NCBI GenBank assembly: GCA_947475735.1
Contig: CANJLQ010000003.1
Location: forward strand, 186,001-250,000
Reading direction: 5' to 3'
Length of the DNA: 64,000 bases
DNA from: Caulobacteraceae bacterium
Lineage (GTDB): Bacteria; Pseudomonadota; Alphaproteobacteria; Caulobacterales; Caulobacteraceae
Made by a program: the position numbers and the translations under genes. The notes beneath the pieces are model-generated. The model made no database searches. It was given only the letters and a program-made list of their open reading frames with translations, and was not told the origin of the DNA. Numbering within the stretch: position 1 is the first letter of the stretch; each line of letters opens with the position of its first letter. Shown piece after piece: positions 36,381 to 44,643 of the stretch.

Positions 36381-36747
36381 CGTGGCCAGCCTGGCCTCGA
36401 ACCTCGACCTGGGCGCGAAGGCGGTCGTACCGCTGCAGGGCTTCGGCGCGCAGGGCCTCCAGAACTCGGGGGTCGTCATCGTCTCGCTTGCCCATCTCGT
36501 CCTCATGCTCGGCCGCCCCGCCGGCGGACCTCGGCTTCAGCGCCTCGACGGCCTTCACCGCCCGCGCCAGATTGGTGATCGCCCGCACGTGCCGATCCGC
36601 CGCCACCGCGTCGTCCGTCGCGATCGTCTCGGCGATCAGCCGCGCCTCGGCCGCCTCGATCAGGCCTCTCAACACCATCATCCGGCGCTGGGCCCAGTCG
36701 TCCGCGCCGGACCGGGTGTCTCCCGGGCTGTCCTGATATCCCGTCAT
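36232..36747 (-). CDS. GTA small terminase-like protein (g1)
   Basis: 171 residues from the ATG at 36747. The first 70 residues (DDWAQRRMMVLRGLIEAAEA, DRHVRAITNLARAVKAVEAL) are helical and match the g1/TerS position. The C-terminal part overlaps the large terminase start by about 150 bp in another frame and is of low complexity, so the functional end may be near residue 120. First gene of the cluster, with a -10-like sequence immediately upstream. Confidence 0.7.
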   Translation of the reverse strand: MTGYQDSPGDTRSGADDWAQRRMMVLRGLIEAAEARLIAETIATDDAVAADRHVRAITNLARAVKAVEALKPRSAGGAAEHEDEMGKRDDDDPRVLEALRAEALQRYDRLRAQVEVRGQAGHDGRDGRADLDGGQSGPGAASEDTDVRLAHLADAGGAGGGQDLRGGLLAA

Positions 36748-36753
36748 GCCCAA

Positions 36754-36761
36754 ACTATAGC
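36754..36761 (-). promoter_or_regulatory. Putative -10 element of the GTA operon
   Basis: On the minus strand GCTATAGT, fitting the GCTANAWC-type -10 of Caulobacterales, ends 6 bp before the g1 start ATG. Transcription would begin at or next to the ATG, giving a leaderless message. No good -35 was seen, in line with activator-dependent control known for GTA promoters. Confidence 0.35.
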
Positions 36762-36872
36762 CGGCCAGCGTATGCGGGCGCGTTCAGGCCGCCTCGATTT
36801 CGAGGACGCTTGATTGGATTGGAGATTTTTCGGTCCGCTCGGATGATCCGCACGAACATCGAACGGCTCGCG

Positions 36873-37017
36873 TCAGGCGGCCCGGCCTTCGGCCCGGGCG
36901 TTCGGTCCGAGCGCGTCGATCATCGCCTCGAGCAGCTGAGCGATCTGGATCGGCTTGCCGATGTGGGCGTCCATCCCGCCCGCCCGGCATGCCTGAACCT
37001 GCTCGGGACGTTAGCCG
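36873..37017 (-). pseudogene. Remnant of a receiver domain C-terminus
   Basis: On the minus strand the sequence ends EQVQACRAGGMDAHIGKPIQ, IAQLLEAMIDALGPN and then ARAEGRAA with a stop at 36873. It aligns with the C-terminus of the hybrid kinase next to it (VQVEACHAAGMDAHVGKPIQ, end GERAA). The matching LTANV lies in another frame at 37003-37017, so a frameshift separates the parts, and no start exists. Confidence 0.7.
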
Positions 37018-37401
37018 TCAGTGCATGGTCATCGGCACCGGCCCAGCCAGCGCCCACCTTGCCCGCGTGATCAGGTCGTTAGGCAGGAAGGGCTTGGCCA
37101 CATAGCCGATGCAGCCCAGTCCGACGGCCTTCCTGACGATCTTGCCATCGGTGTCCGCGCTGACCATCAGAACGGGTGGCTTGTTCTTCAGCCGCCCTAT
37201 GGCTTCCAGCACCTCGAGCCCGCTCAGGCGCGGCATGTGCACATCCAGCAGCACCAGGCCGAACCGCTGGCGGCTCATGAGATCCAGTGCCGCCTCTCCG
37301 TTCGACACCGCCGACACCTGAAACCCGGCCTGACTGAGCGCGACGTCCATCAGGTCGCGCGCCGCCTCATTGTCCTCGACCACCATGACATGGACGTTCA
37401 T
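37018..37401 (-). CDS. Single-domain CheY-like response regulator
   Basis: 127 residues, receiver only. MVVEDNEAARDLMDVALSQA (acidic pocket ED), phospho-acceptor in LVLLDVHMPRLSG, switch MVSADTD, and Lys in YVAKPFLPNDL. ATGA overlap with the upstream hybrid kinase makes a two-gene operon; it is a likely phosphotransfer target of that kinase. Without an output domain it probably acts by protein contact. Confidence 0.92.
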   Translation of the reverse strand: MNVHVMVVEDNEAARDLMDVALSQAGFQVSAVSNGEAALDLMSRQRFGLVLLDVHMPRLSGLEVLEAIGRLKNKPPVLMVSADTDGKIVRKAVGLGCIGYVAKPFLPNDLITRARWALAGPVPMTMH

Positions 37402-40400
37402 GCGGCCCGCTCCCCGGCGTTTTCGTCCATCGACCGCGATAGGGCCTGTGCCATGGTCGCGATCAGCTCGCCGACCTGAATCGGTTTACCGACATGGGCG
37501 TCCATGCCCGCGGCGTGGCAGGCCTCGACCTGTACTGGCTGGACATTGGCCGTCAGGGCGATGACCGGCACACGACCCACAGCCCCCGGCAAGGCCCGGA
37601 TCGCCCGCGTCGCGTCCATCCCGTCCATCACCGGCATATGCACGTCCATCAGGATCAGGTCGTGCGCGCCCTTCGCCGCCGCCTGCACGGCCTCGGCCCC
37701 GTTCTCCACGGTTTCCAGCTCGATGTCCCAACCCGCCAGAATGATCCGGACCAGCTCCCGGTTCGCCGGCGCGTCGTCGGCCATCAGGACCTTCAGACCG
37801 GCCGGCAGGTCGGACACGGCATCGGCCTCATCCGCGTCGCCCGCTTCCGCGACCGGCAGCGGCACCTCGAACCAGAAGGTCGAGCCCTCGCCGGGCCGGC
37901 TGTTCGCGCCGATCTCGCCACCCATCATCTCGACCAGCCGGCGACTGATCGCCAGCCCCAGCCCGGTGCCGCCATAGACCCGCGTGGTCGATGCGTCGGC
38001 CTGGGTGAACCGTTCGAACAGGGCGTCGATCTTCTCTGGCGAGATGCCGATCCCGCTGTCGCTCACGGCGACCCTCAGGCGTCCATCGATCCAGCGGCTT
38101 TCCAGTCGGACCTCGCCCGAAACTGTGAACTTCACCGCATTGGACAGGAAGTTCAGCAGAACCTGCCGGATCCGGCCCGCGTCGCCCATCAGCGCGGCAG
38201 GCAGGCCCCCATCTATGGCTAGCGTCAGCGTCAGCCCCTTGGCCGCGCACTGCGCCTCCACGATCGCCGCCGCGCCCCGCGCGGTCTCGGCCGGATCGAA
38301 CGGTTGCGGATCCAGATCGACGGCCTCCGCCTCCAGCTTGGAGTAATCCAGAATGTCGTTGATGACCCCCAGCAGAGCCTCGCTCGCCGTCGCGATCCGG
38401 TCGGCATAGCGCCGCTCCGCGTCGGGCAGCGCCGGACTGTCCTTCAGCAGGCCCGAGAAGCCGATCACGCTGGTCAGGGGCGTCCTCAGCTCGTGGGACA
38501 TGTTGGCCAGGAACTCGGACTTGGCCCGTGCGGCGTTCTCGGCCCCGTCGCGGGCGGCGATCAGTTCGTCTTCCAGCGCCTTGGTCGCCGTCACGTCACG
38601 GACGGCGTCGTGGAACTCGATGACCCGGCCGCTCTCGTCGCGGATCATGGTCGTGCGGGCCTCGAACCAGCGGGTCGTGTCGTTCAGCGTCAAGCCGCGA
38701 TAGCGAAAGCCCTCGCGGGCGCTGGCCCCGTTTGTCCGCACCATCTCGCGGAAGGCTTCGGTCAGGGCCGGGACGTCCTCGGCATGGATCAGGCTGGTCA
38801 CCGGCTTGCCCAGCAGGGACTCCGGGACCAGCCCCGTCGCCGCCTCGACGCTGGGCGACACATAGCGGATCAGTCCGTCGGTGCCGTAGGTCACGATGAT
38901 GTCGCTGGCCCGGTCGGCCATCAGCCGATAGCGCGCCTCGCTGGCCGCCAGCGTCGCCTGGGCCCGCACCTGTTCGGTGACGTCCTGGAAGACGCCGTAC
39001 AGGGCCACCACCGCGCCGTCGCGGATGTCCGGGCGGCACTGCGAAACCACGATCCGTTCGTCGCCGTCGGCCCGGATCAGCCTCAGCCGGAACTCGCCGC
39101 CGACGCCGGTCTCGATGGCGCTGGCGCACCAGTCGCGCACGGCCTGGCGGTCGTCGGGATGATAGAAGGCGACGGCGTCGTCCAGGCTGGGATCGAACGT
39201 CTTCGGATCGACGCCGTGGATGCGATACACCTGGTCCGACCAGTGCACCTGTCCGGTCAGGACATCCAGCTTCCAAGACCCCAGCCCGGCCAGGTCCTCG
39301 GCCAGCTTCAGCGTCTCCAGCAGTTCCTGCTGCGCCTGCTCGCCGGCCTTGCGCCCGGTCACGTCCCGGACGAAGTCGTGGAACTCGGTCACCCGTCCCG
39401 TGTCGTCGCGAATGGCGCGCGGCGTGGCTTCCAGCCAGACCGACGTCCCATCGGCCTTCAGGGCCGGATACTCATAGCGGGGCGGCGACGCGCCCGGGCC
39501 GGCGGCCACATAGTCGATCAGCGTCTGGCGGATGACCTTCAGGTCCGCCTCGGGGATGATCCCCGTGCAGTCCTTGCCCAGCATGTCCGCGGGATCGCGC
39601 CCCAGGACGGCCTTGGCCGATGGCGAGACGTAGAGAAAACGCCCCTTGTCGTCGAACCGCGCCACGATGTCGGACGACGTCTCCGTCATCAGCCGGAACA
39701 GGGCCTCGCTGCGCTCGATCCGCTCCTGGGCCCGAACCGTCTCGGTGATGTCCTGGTAGACGCCGAACAGGGCCACCGGCGCTCCCGCCTCGTCATACTC
39801 CACGCTCGCCCGGGCCCGCGTGACCCGCTCTTCGCCGTGAACCGTCAGTCTCAGCCGGGTGTCATAGCCCTCGCCGGTCTGGATCGCCCGCTCGATCAGC
39901 CGCCAGATCTCGGCATAATCGCCCGGATGATACTGGGCCTCGGCGCTGTAGGCCTTCGGATCGACCGATCCGGGCTCAAGCCCGTGGATGCGATAGACCT
40001 CGTCGGACCAGGCTCTTTCGCCGGTCGCGATCTCGTATCGCCAGTGGCCGACCCCGGCCATGGTCTCGGCCATCTCCAGCATGGCCGTGCGCTCGGCCTC
40101 CAACCGCCTCAGACGGCCGTGATCGATTTCCTGGCCGGCGATGCGCGCCAGCATCCTCAGGCTTTCCATCTGGGCGTCCGTGGGCGCCGCGCGGGGCTGG
40201 GTGTCGATCACGCAGACCGCCCCGTCCGACGCTCCGTCGGACGTCGTGATCAGGGCGCCGGCGTAGAATCGCACGCCCTCCTCGGTCACCAGCCGATTGG
40301 CGGCGAAGCGCCCATCCCGCGCCGCGTCCTCCACGACCAGGACAGTGCCCGGCTGGCCACCCGCCATATGGGCGCAGAAGCTCTCGTCGCGCGTCGTCTG

Positions 40401-40532
40401 ATCAGGGCCATAGCCGCGTTTGGCGCGGAACCACTGACGGTCGTCTTCCAGGACGGTGATCAGGGCGATGGGCGCGTCGAACATCGCCGCGGCCAGTTCG
40501 GTCAGCCGGTTGAACGCATCACTCTTGGGCAC
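37398..40532 (-). CDS. Hybrid sensor histidine kinase (GAF, PAS repeats, receiver)
   Basis: 1044 residues, cytosolic (no TM helix). Start GTG 40532, preceded by GGAGG 8 bases upstream; the TTG at 40577 is unlikely. Order: GAF (15-150; FDAPIALITVLEDDRQWFRA), four PAS/PAC units (about 165-650), HisKA with His near residue 680 in SHELRTPLTSVIGFSGLL, HATPase (LLNFLSNAVKFTVSGE, VSDSGIGISPEKID, GTGLGLAISRRLVEMMGG), and a C-terminal receiver (VLMADDAPANRELV, acceptor in LILMDVHMPVMDG near 965). The N-terminal GAF resembles phytochrome-linked or redox sensors, but no chromophore Cys is evident. Ligand unknown. Confidence 0.93.
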   Translation of the reverse strand: MPKSDAFNRLTELAAAMFDAPIALITVLEDDRQWFRAKRGYGPDQTTRDESFCAHMAGGQPGTVLVVEDAARDGRFAANRLVTEEGVRFYAGALITTSDGASDGAVCVIDTQPRAAPTDAQMESLRMLARIAGQEIDHGRLRRLEAERTAMLEMAETMAGVGHWRYEIATGERAWSDEVYRIHGLEPGSVDPKAYSAEAQYHPGDYAEIWRLIERAIQTGEGYDTRLRLTVHGEERVTRARASVEYDEAGAPVALFGVYQDITETVRAQERIERSEALFRLMTETSSDIVARFDDKGRFLYVSPSAKAVLGRDPADMLGKDCTGIIPEADLKVIRQTLIDYVAAGPGASPPRYEYPALKADGTSVWLEATPRAIRDDTGRVTEFHDFVRDVTGRKAGEQAQQELLETLKLAEDLAGLGSWKLDVLTGQVHWSDQVYRIHGVDPKTFDPSLDDAVAFYHPDDRQAVRDWCASAIETGVGGEFRLRLIRADGDERIVVSQCRPDIRDGAVVALYGVFQDVTEQVRAQATLAASEARYRLMADRASDIIVTYGTDGLIRYVSPSVEAATGLVPESLLGKPVTSLIHAEDVPALTEAFREMVRTNGASAREGFRYRGLTLNDTTRWFEARTTMIRDESGRVIEFHDAVRDVTATKALEDELIAARDGAENAARAKSEFLANMSHELRTPLTSVIGFSGLLKDSPALPDAERRYADRIATASEALLGVINDILDYSKLEAEAVDLDPQPFDPAETARGAAAIVEAQCAAKGLTLTLAIDGGLPAALMGDAGRIRQVLLNFLSNAVKFTVSGEVRLESRWIDGRLRVAVSDSGIGISPEKIDALFERFTQADASTTRVYGGTGLGLAISRRLVEMMGGEIGANSRPGEGSTFWFEVPLPVAEAGDADEADAVSDLPAGLKVLMADDAPANRELVRIILAGWDIELETVENGAEAVQAAAKGAHDLILMDVHMPVMDGMDATRAIRALPGAVGRVPVIALTANVQPVQVEACHAAGMDAHVGKPIQVGELIATMAQALSRSMDENAGERAA

Positions 40533-40601
40533 GCCTGATCCTCCGGCCAGGCGATCAGGGTTAATCCGCCAACCCAAAGAAACGGTTACTGTCCAGCGGT
40601 G

Positions 40602-41084
40602 TCAGATGCCCCGCTCGGCGATCCAGTCCGAGGCCTCGAAGTCCAGCGCGTCCTCAGGCTCGGCCAGTGTCTCTTCCGAGATCGTCTGCCCCCGCACCGA
40701 CACGCCCGCCCGGTGCACGCTCTCGGGGTCGCCCGACACCAGCGGATGCCAGTCCGCCAGTCCCCGCCCCTCATGCAGCCGGCGATAGGCGCAGGACTTC
40801 GGCATCCATTCCAGCGCCTCGATGTTCCACGGCGTCAGCTGGATGCAGTCCGGCACATGGACCTTGCGGTTCGCATAGTCCGAGCACCGGCAGGCGTCGC
40901 CGTCGAACAGCTTGCAGTGGACCTTGGTCGGGATCACCTCGCCGGTGTCCTCGTCCTCAAACCGGATCAGGCAGCACAGCCCGCACCCGTCGCACAGGCT
41001 CTCCCACTCCGCAGCGGTCATCTCCTCCAGACGCTTGGTCTGCCAGAAGGGGTTGGTGGCGGGGGGTTCAGGCTCTACATGCAC
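40602..41084 (-). CDS. YcgN-family cysteine-cluster protein
   Basis: 160 residues, start GTG at 41084 chosen because NPFWQTKRLEEMTAAEWESL is the family opening. Cysteine pattern LCDGCGLCCLIRFEDEDTGE, VHCKLFDGDACRCSDYANR, and PDCIQLTP, then SCAYRRLHEGRGLADWHPLV. These conserved Cys residues suggest metal or Fe-S binding (UPF0260/YkgJ superfamily); function is not established. Divergent from the ABC-F gene. Confidence 0.9.
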   Translation of the reverse strand: MHVEPEPPATNPFWQTKRLEEMTAAEWESLCDGCGLCCLIRFEDEDTGEVIPTKVHCKLFDGDACRCSDYANRKVHVPDCIQLTPWNIEALEWMPKSCAYRRLHEGRGLADWHPLVSGDPESVHRAGVSVRGQTISEETLAEPEDALDFEASDWIAERGI

Positions 41085-41121
41085 GCCCTCCCCATACCTG
41101 CCTCGCCGCCCGAAAGCACCC

Positions 41122-42942
41122 ATGGCCGCCCGCCCCCCTCTCATCGCGCTCAAGGACGTCCGCCTGCAGGACGGTCAGCGCCCCCTGTTCGAGGGCGTCG
41201 ACCTGGCCATCGAGCCGCGCACCCGCTCCTGCCTCGTCGGCCGCAACGGCGCGGGCAAGTCGACCCTGATGAAGCTGGTCATGGGTCTGATCGAGCCCGA
41301 CAGCGGCGACCGCTCCGTCCAGGCCGGCACCCGCTTCGCCTATGTGCCCCAGGAGCCGCTGATCGTCGGCGAGACCCTGCTCGACTACGCCACCTCAGGA
41401 GGGGCCGAGCCCTGGATGGCCGAGGCCTGGCTGACCACCTTCGGCATGGATCCGCACAAGTCCGCCAAGGGCCTGTCCGGCGGCGAAACCCGCCGGGCCG
41501 CGCTCGCCAAGGCCTTCGCCGAGGAGCCCGACCTGCTGCTGCTGGACGAGCCGACCAACCACATGGACATCCTGGCCATCGAGCTCCTGGAAAAGGAGAT
41601 CATCGCCGCCAAGTGCGCCGCCCTGATCGTCAGCCACGACCGCGCCTTCCTGAACCGCGTCACCCAGTCCTGTCACTGGCTGGAACACCGCAAGGTCCGC
41701 ACACTGAACAAGGGCTTCGACGCCTTCGACGACTGGGCCGCCAAGGTCCAGGAAGAGGAGGCTGAGAGCCTTCGCCGCCTGAACAAGCGCATCGAGGCCG
41801 AGACCTACACCTTCTACCGCTCCATCACCGCCCAGCGGACCCGCAACGAAGGCCGCGCCCGCGCGCTGGAGGCCATGCGTCAGGACCGCGCGCTCCGGGT
41901 CAAGGACATCCCCCGCGAGATCCACCTCGGCGTCGATTCCGGCGTCACCTCCGGCAAGCTGGTCGCCGACCTCAAGGGCGTATCCAAGAGCTTCGGCGAC
42001 CGGACCGTCATCAAGCCCTTCACCACCCGCGTCATCCGCGGCGACCGTCTGGCCATCGTCGGCCCGAACGGTGCGGGCAAGACGACGCTGGTCAAGATCC
42101 TGCTGGGCGAACTCGCCCCCGACGAGGGCACGGTCAAGCTCGGCGCCAACCTCGAGCCCGTCTATCTCGACCAGTCCCGCGAGGGCCTGAAGTCCGATAT
42201 GACCCTGTGGGACGCCCTGACCCCCGGCGGCGGCGACTCGATCCTGGTGCGCGGCGTTTCGAAACACGTCGCCGCCTACGCCAAGGATTTCCTGTTCCAG
42301 GAGGGCCAGCTGCGCCAGCCGATCTCGACCCTGTCGGGCGGCGAGCGCAATCGCCTTCTGCTGGCCCGCGCCCTGGCCAAGCCCGCCAACATGCTGGTGC
42401 TGGACGAGCCGACCAACGACCTCGACATGGAAACGCTCGACAAGCTCGAGGAGCTGCTGGAGCAGTACGACGGCACCCTGATCCTGGTCAGCCACGACCG
42501 CGACTTCGTCGATCGCCTGGCCACCTCGACCATCGGCATGAACGGCCGCGGCGACATCGTCGAAACCCCCGGCGGCTGGACCGACTTCATCGCCCAGAAC
42601 CCGGGCTTCCTCTCTCCCCCCCCTGGGGGGAGCATGGCGACGAAGTCGCCGGTGGGGGGCAAGTCCGAGCCAGCTCCGACACCCGCTCCGGCAACCAAGC
42701 CCGGCAAGCTGTCTTTCAAGGACCAGCACCGCCTCAAGGAACTGGACGCCCTGATCGCCGCCCTGCCCGCCGACATCGCCGCCCACGAGGCGCGCCTGGC
42801 GGACGTGAACTTCTACAGCCGCGACCCCTCCGGCTTCGACGCCACCATGAAGGCGCTCGACGCCGCCCGCGCCAAACTGGAGGCCGCCGAGGAGGAATGG
42901 CTGGAGCTCGAGGCCAAGCGCGAGGCTCTCGTCTCCGGCTGA
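41122..42942 (+). CDS. ABC-F ATPase (Uup-like) with repeat-encoded linker insert
   Basis: 606 residues, soluble, two ABC domains. Walker A motifs GRNGAGKST and GPNGAGKTT; signatures LSGGETRRAAL and LSGGERNRLLL; Walker B LLLLDEPTNHMD and MLVLDEPTNDLD. A coiled-coil C-terminal segment (DIAAHEARLADVNFYSRDPS) identifies the Uup branch, which acts on ribosomes or replication intermediates. Residues about 497-515 (SPPPGGSMATKSPVGGKSEP) are encoded by a palindromic half inserted in frame in the linker before the coiled coil. Confidence 0.93.
   Translation: MAARPPLIALKDVRLQDGQRPLFEGVDLAIEPRTRSCLVGRNGAGKSTLMKLVMGLIEPDSGDRSVQAGTRFAYVPQEPLIVGETLLDYATSGGAEPWMAEAWLTTFGMDPHKSAKGLSGGETRRAALAKAFAEEPDLLLLDEPTNHMDILAIELLEKEIIAAKCAALIVSHDRAFLNRVTQSCHWLEHRKVRTLNKGFDAFDDWAAKVQEEEAESLRRLNKRIEAETYTFYRSITAQRTRNEGRARALEAMRQDRALRVKDIPREIHLGVDSGVTSGKLVADLKGVSKSFGDRTVIKPFTTRVIRGDRLAIVGPNGAGKTTLVKILLGELAPDEGTVKLGANLEPVYLDQSREGLKSDMTLWDALTPGGGDSILVRGVSKHVAAYAKDFLFQEGQLRQPISTLSGGERNRLLLARALAKPANMLVLDEPTNDLDMETLDKLEELLEQYDGTLILVSHDRDFVDRLATSTIGMNGRGDIVETPGGWTDFIAQNPGFLSPPPGGSMATKSPVGGKSEPAPTPAPATKPGKLSFKDQHRLKELDALIAALPADIAAHEARLADVNFYSRDPSGFDATMKALDAARAKLEAAEEEWLELEAKREALVSG
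42611..42668. repeat. Single palindromic half, family C, inside the ABC-F gene
   Basis: CTCTCCCCCC/GGGGGGAG hairpin, then GGCGACGAAGTCGCC hairpin and GGTGGGGGGCAAGTCCG. Same order and edge sequence as the copies at 27538 and 30118 but read in the opposite orientation relative to the gene. Confidence 0.82.
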
Positions 42943-43596
42943 CCGGATTCTGTGGACAAGCCAAATCCCTGATCCGCAATCGCGAATCTGGTCCGTCCAC
43001 TGATATTCACAGGGTTGTCCACTGGACCCCGGGCCATGTTGCACAGCGGGGCTAAATCGGGCGCTTGCCGTCTACCGGATTTGGCGCGAACGTCAACAGG
43101 CCGAGGGACACGGCGGCGCGGAAATCCGGTGAGAGCCGGAACTTCAAGCGGGTCGGTCCGGCTCTCTGACCAAGGGTTCCAAGCCACTTCGGTGGACGCG
43201 GAAATCCCGGGCAGGGCCCAGGCCCCAGACCTTTAGCGTTTCGGCGCGGGGTGGACGGGAACCAGGCCGGGATCGGTGGACGACGCCAGGGTCAAAAGCC
43301 CGAAGCGAAACGCCACGGAGCAGGAGCCGCAAGGATACAGCCGACCGTCGCCGGGTTCGCCCGCCGGCGCTGACGCCAGGGTCCGACACCTCAACGGCCA
43401 AGTCCCAACCCGGACTTGGCGAGGGGACGCGAGTACCGGTTCGACCGGGCTTTCGTCCCCTCGCTCAATTCTGGAGTGGGCTAACGCTCGCGGCGCGGCC
43501 GCTCGCTGCTTGAGCCCGAGTGGAGTGGGTTTGCGCTCGAGGCCCTGCGGCGTCGCTCCGCTTCCCATCTTTTCCGGCACAGCCTAGGGTCTGGCC
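42943..43596. other. 650-bp non-coding region rich in hairpins
   Basis: No convincing coding sequence. Contains: a pair of opposed DnaA-box-like nonamers (TGTGGACAA at 42951, TTGTCCACT at 43015); a 9-bp stem GAGAGCCGG (43131-43139) / CCGGCTCTC (43158-43166); a direct repeat GACGCCAGGGTC (43282 and 43372); the tandem hairpins at 43398-43462; and two related stretches TGGAGTGGGCTAACGCTCG (43472) and TGGAGTGGGTTTGCGCTCG (43521). It may hold a structured RNA. Confidence 0.55.
43398..43462 (+). ncRNA. Candidate structured RNA: two adjacent perfect hairpins
   Basis: Hairpin 1 is CCAAGTCC (43398-43405) / GGACTTGG (43412-43419), 8 bp with a 6-base loop. One base later, hairpin 2 has an outer 9-bp stem GAGGGGACG (43421-43429) / CGTCCCCTC (43454-43462) and an inner stem CCGGT/ACCGG (43436-43440/43444-43448). 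No T-tract follows. No known RNA family matched what I recall. The strand is uncertain. Confidence 0.4.
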
Positions 43597-44631
43597 ATGC
43601 CGCCGTCATCGACTCATGGGCTCGTCAGCCGCCGCTTGATCTTGGCGGGCGGCATCGCGGTGACCGCGCTGGGCGCCGCCGCCTGCTCCAACTCCGAGGC
43701 GCCCGTCGACGAACAAGGCCGGGTCCGGATCCGCTTCGCCACAGACTGGCGCGCCCAGGCCGAGCACGGCGGCTTCTATCAAGCGCTCGCGTCCGGGGCC
43801 TATGAGCGGCGCGGCCTGAACGTCCAGATCATCCAGGGCGGTCCCGGCGTGAACGTGCCCCAGCTGCTGGCGTCGGGCGCGGTCGAGCTCGGCATGGGCT
43901 CCAACAGCTTCATCCCGCTGAACCTGGTGGCGGAAGGGGCACCCGTGAAGGCCGTCGCCGCCTTCTTCCAGAAGGACCCCCAGGTCCTGATCGCCCACCC
44001 CGACCCGGCGCTGGAGACCATCGCCGACCTGACTGGCCGGCCCTTCCTGCTGGCCGACGCCTCCATCACCGCCTTCTGGGTCTGGCTCAAGGCCAAATAC
44101 GGCTTCACCGACGACCAGGTGAGGAAATACAACTTCAACCCCGCCCCCTTCATCGCCGACGAGCGCGCGGTACAGCAGGGCTATCTGACGTCGGAGCCCT
44201 ATACGATCCAGAAGGAGGCGGGCTTCGAGCCCCGTGTCTTCCTCCTGGCCGACGAGGGCTATCCCTCCTATGCCACCATGGTCCTGGCCCCCGACGGCTT
44301 CGCCCGGGACAACGCCACGGCGCTCCGGTCCTTCATCGCCGCCTCGGCCGAGGGCTGGCGCGACTACATGCGGGGCGATCCGGCTCAGGCCAATGCCCTG
44401 ATCCGCCAGGCCAATCCCGAGATGACCCAGGACATCCTGGACCAGGCCCGCGCCAAGCTCAGCGAATACGGCATCGTCGATGCGGGCGACGCGGCCCTCT
44501 ATGGTCTCGGGGCCATGACCGCCGAACGCTGGCAGGCCTTCTTCGAGGTCACCAGCCAGTCGGGCGTCTACCCCGCCGACCTGCGCTGGCGCGACGCCTT
44601 CACCGACGCCTTCCTGCCCGGCCGTGGCTAG
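43597..44631 (+). CDS. ABC transporter substrate-binding lipoprotein, NMT1/THI5-like
   Basis: 344 residues. A Tat/lipoprotein-like N-terminus (SRRLILAGGIAVTALGAAAC) anchors it in the periplasm. The family pattern is RIRFATDWRAQAEHGGFYQA, GLNVQIIQGGPGVNVPQLLA, SGAVELGMGSNSF and QQGYLTSEPYTIQKEAGFEP. THI5/NMT1-like binding proteins carry thiamine pyrimidine precursors, sulfonates or similar. ATPase and permease genes follow after an inserted DUF559 gene. Substrate is not determined; no TPP riboswitch was seen upstream. Confidence 0.88.
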   Translation: MPPSSTHGLVSRRLILAGGIAVTALGAAACSNSEAPVDEQGRVRIRFATDWRAQAEHGGFYQALASGAYERRGLNVQIIQGGPGVNVPQLLASGAVELGMGSNSFIPLNLVAEGAPVKAVAAFFQKDPQVLIAHPDPALETIADLTGRPFLLADASITAFWVWLKAKYGFTDDQVRKYNFNPAPFIADERAVQQGYLTSEPYTIQKEAGFEPRVFLLADEGYPSYATMVLAPDGFARDNATALRSFIAASAEGWRDYMRGDPAQANALIRQANPEMTQDILDQARAKLSEYGIVDAGDAALYGLGAMTAERWQAFFEVTSQSGVYPADLRWRDAFTDAFLPGRG

Positions 44632-44643
44632 TTTGTTCTCCAC

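Noticed and set aside
36784..36990. 68-codon minus-strand frame upstream of the terminase genes
   Set aside because: It is an out-of-frame reading of the receiver remnant.
38304..40538. 744-codon plus-strand frame opposite the hybrid kinase
   Set aside because: Antisense to a multi-domain kinase with all motifs; composition (Arg, His, Gly, Gln) is that of a high-GC shadow frame.
42951..43023. Two DnaA-box-like nonamers as a replication origin
   Set aside because: Each deviates from the consensus, no AT-rich region or dnaA/hemE/parAB neighbourhood is present.
43121..43166. Sequence reminiscent of a cobalamin riboswitch core (CCGGTGAGAGCCGG)
   Set aside because: The GCCAGGAGACC box and other core parts are missing, and the downstream importer is of the THI5 type.
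43421..43462. Possible tRNA/tmRNA T-arm (CCGGTTCGACCGG within a stem)
   Set aside because: No anticodon arm, CCA end or tag-coding sequence fits; the T-loop length is wrong.
43233..43580. 115-codon minus-strand frame in the 650-bp gap
   Set aside because: It runs through several strong hairpins and has no ribosome-binding site; more likely a chance frame across structured DNA.
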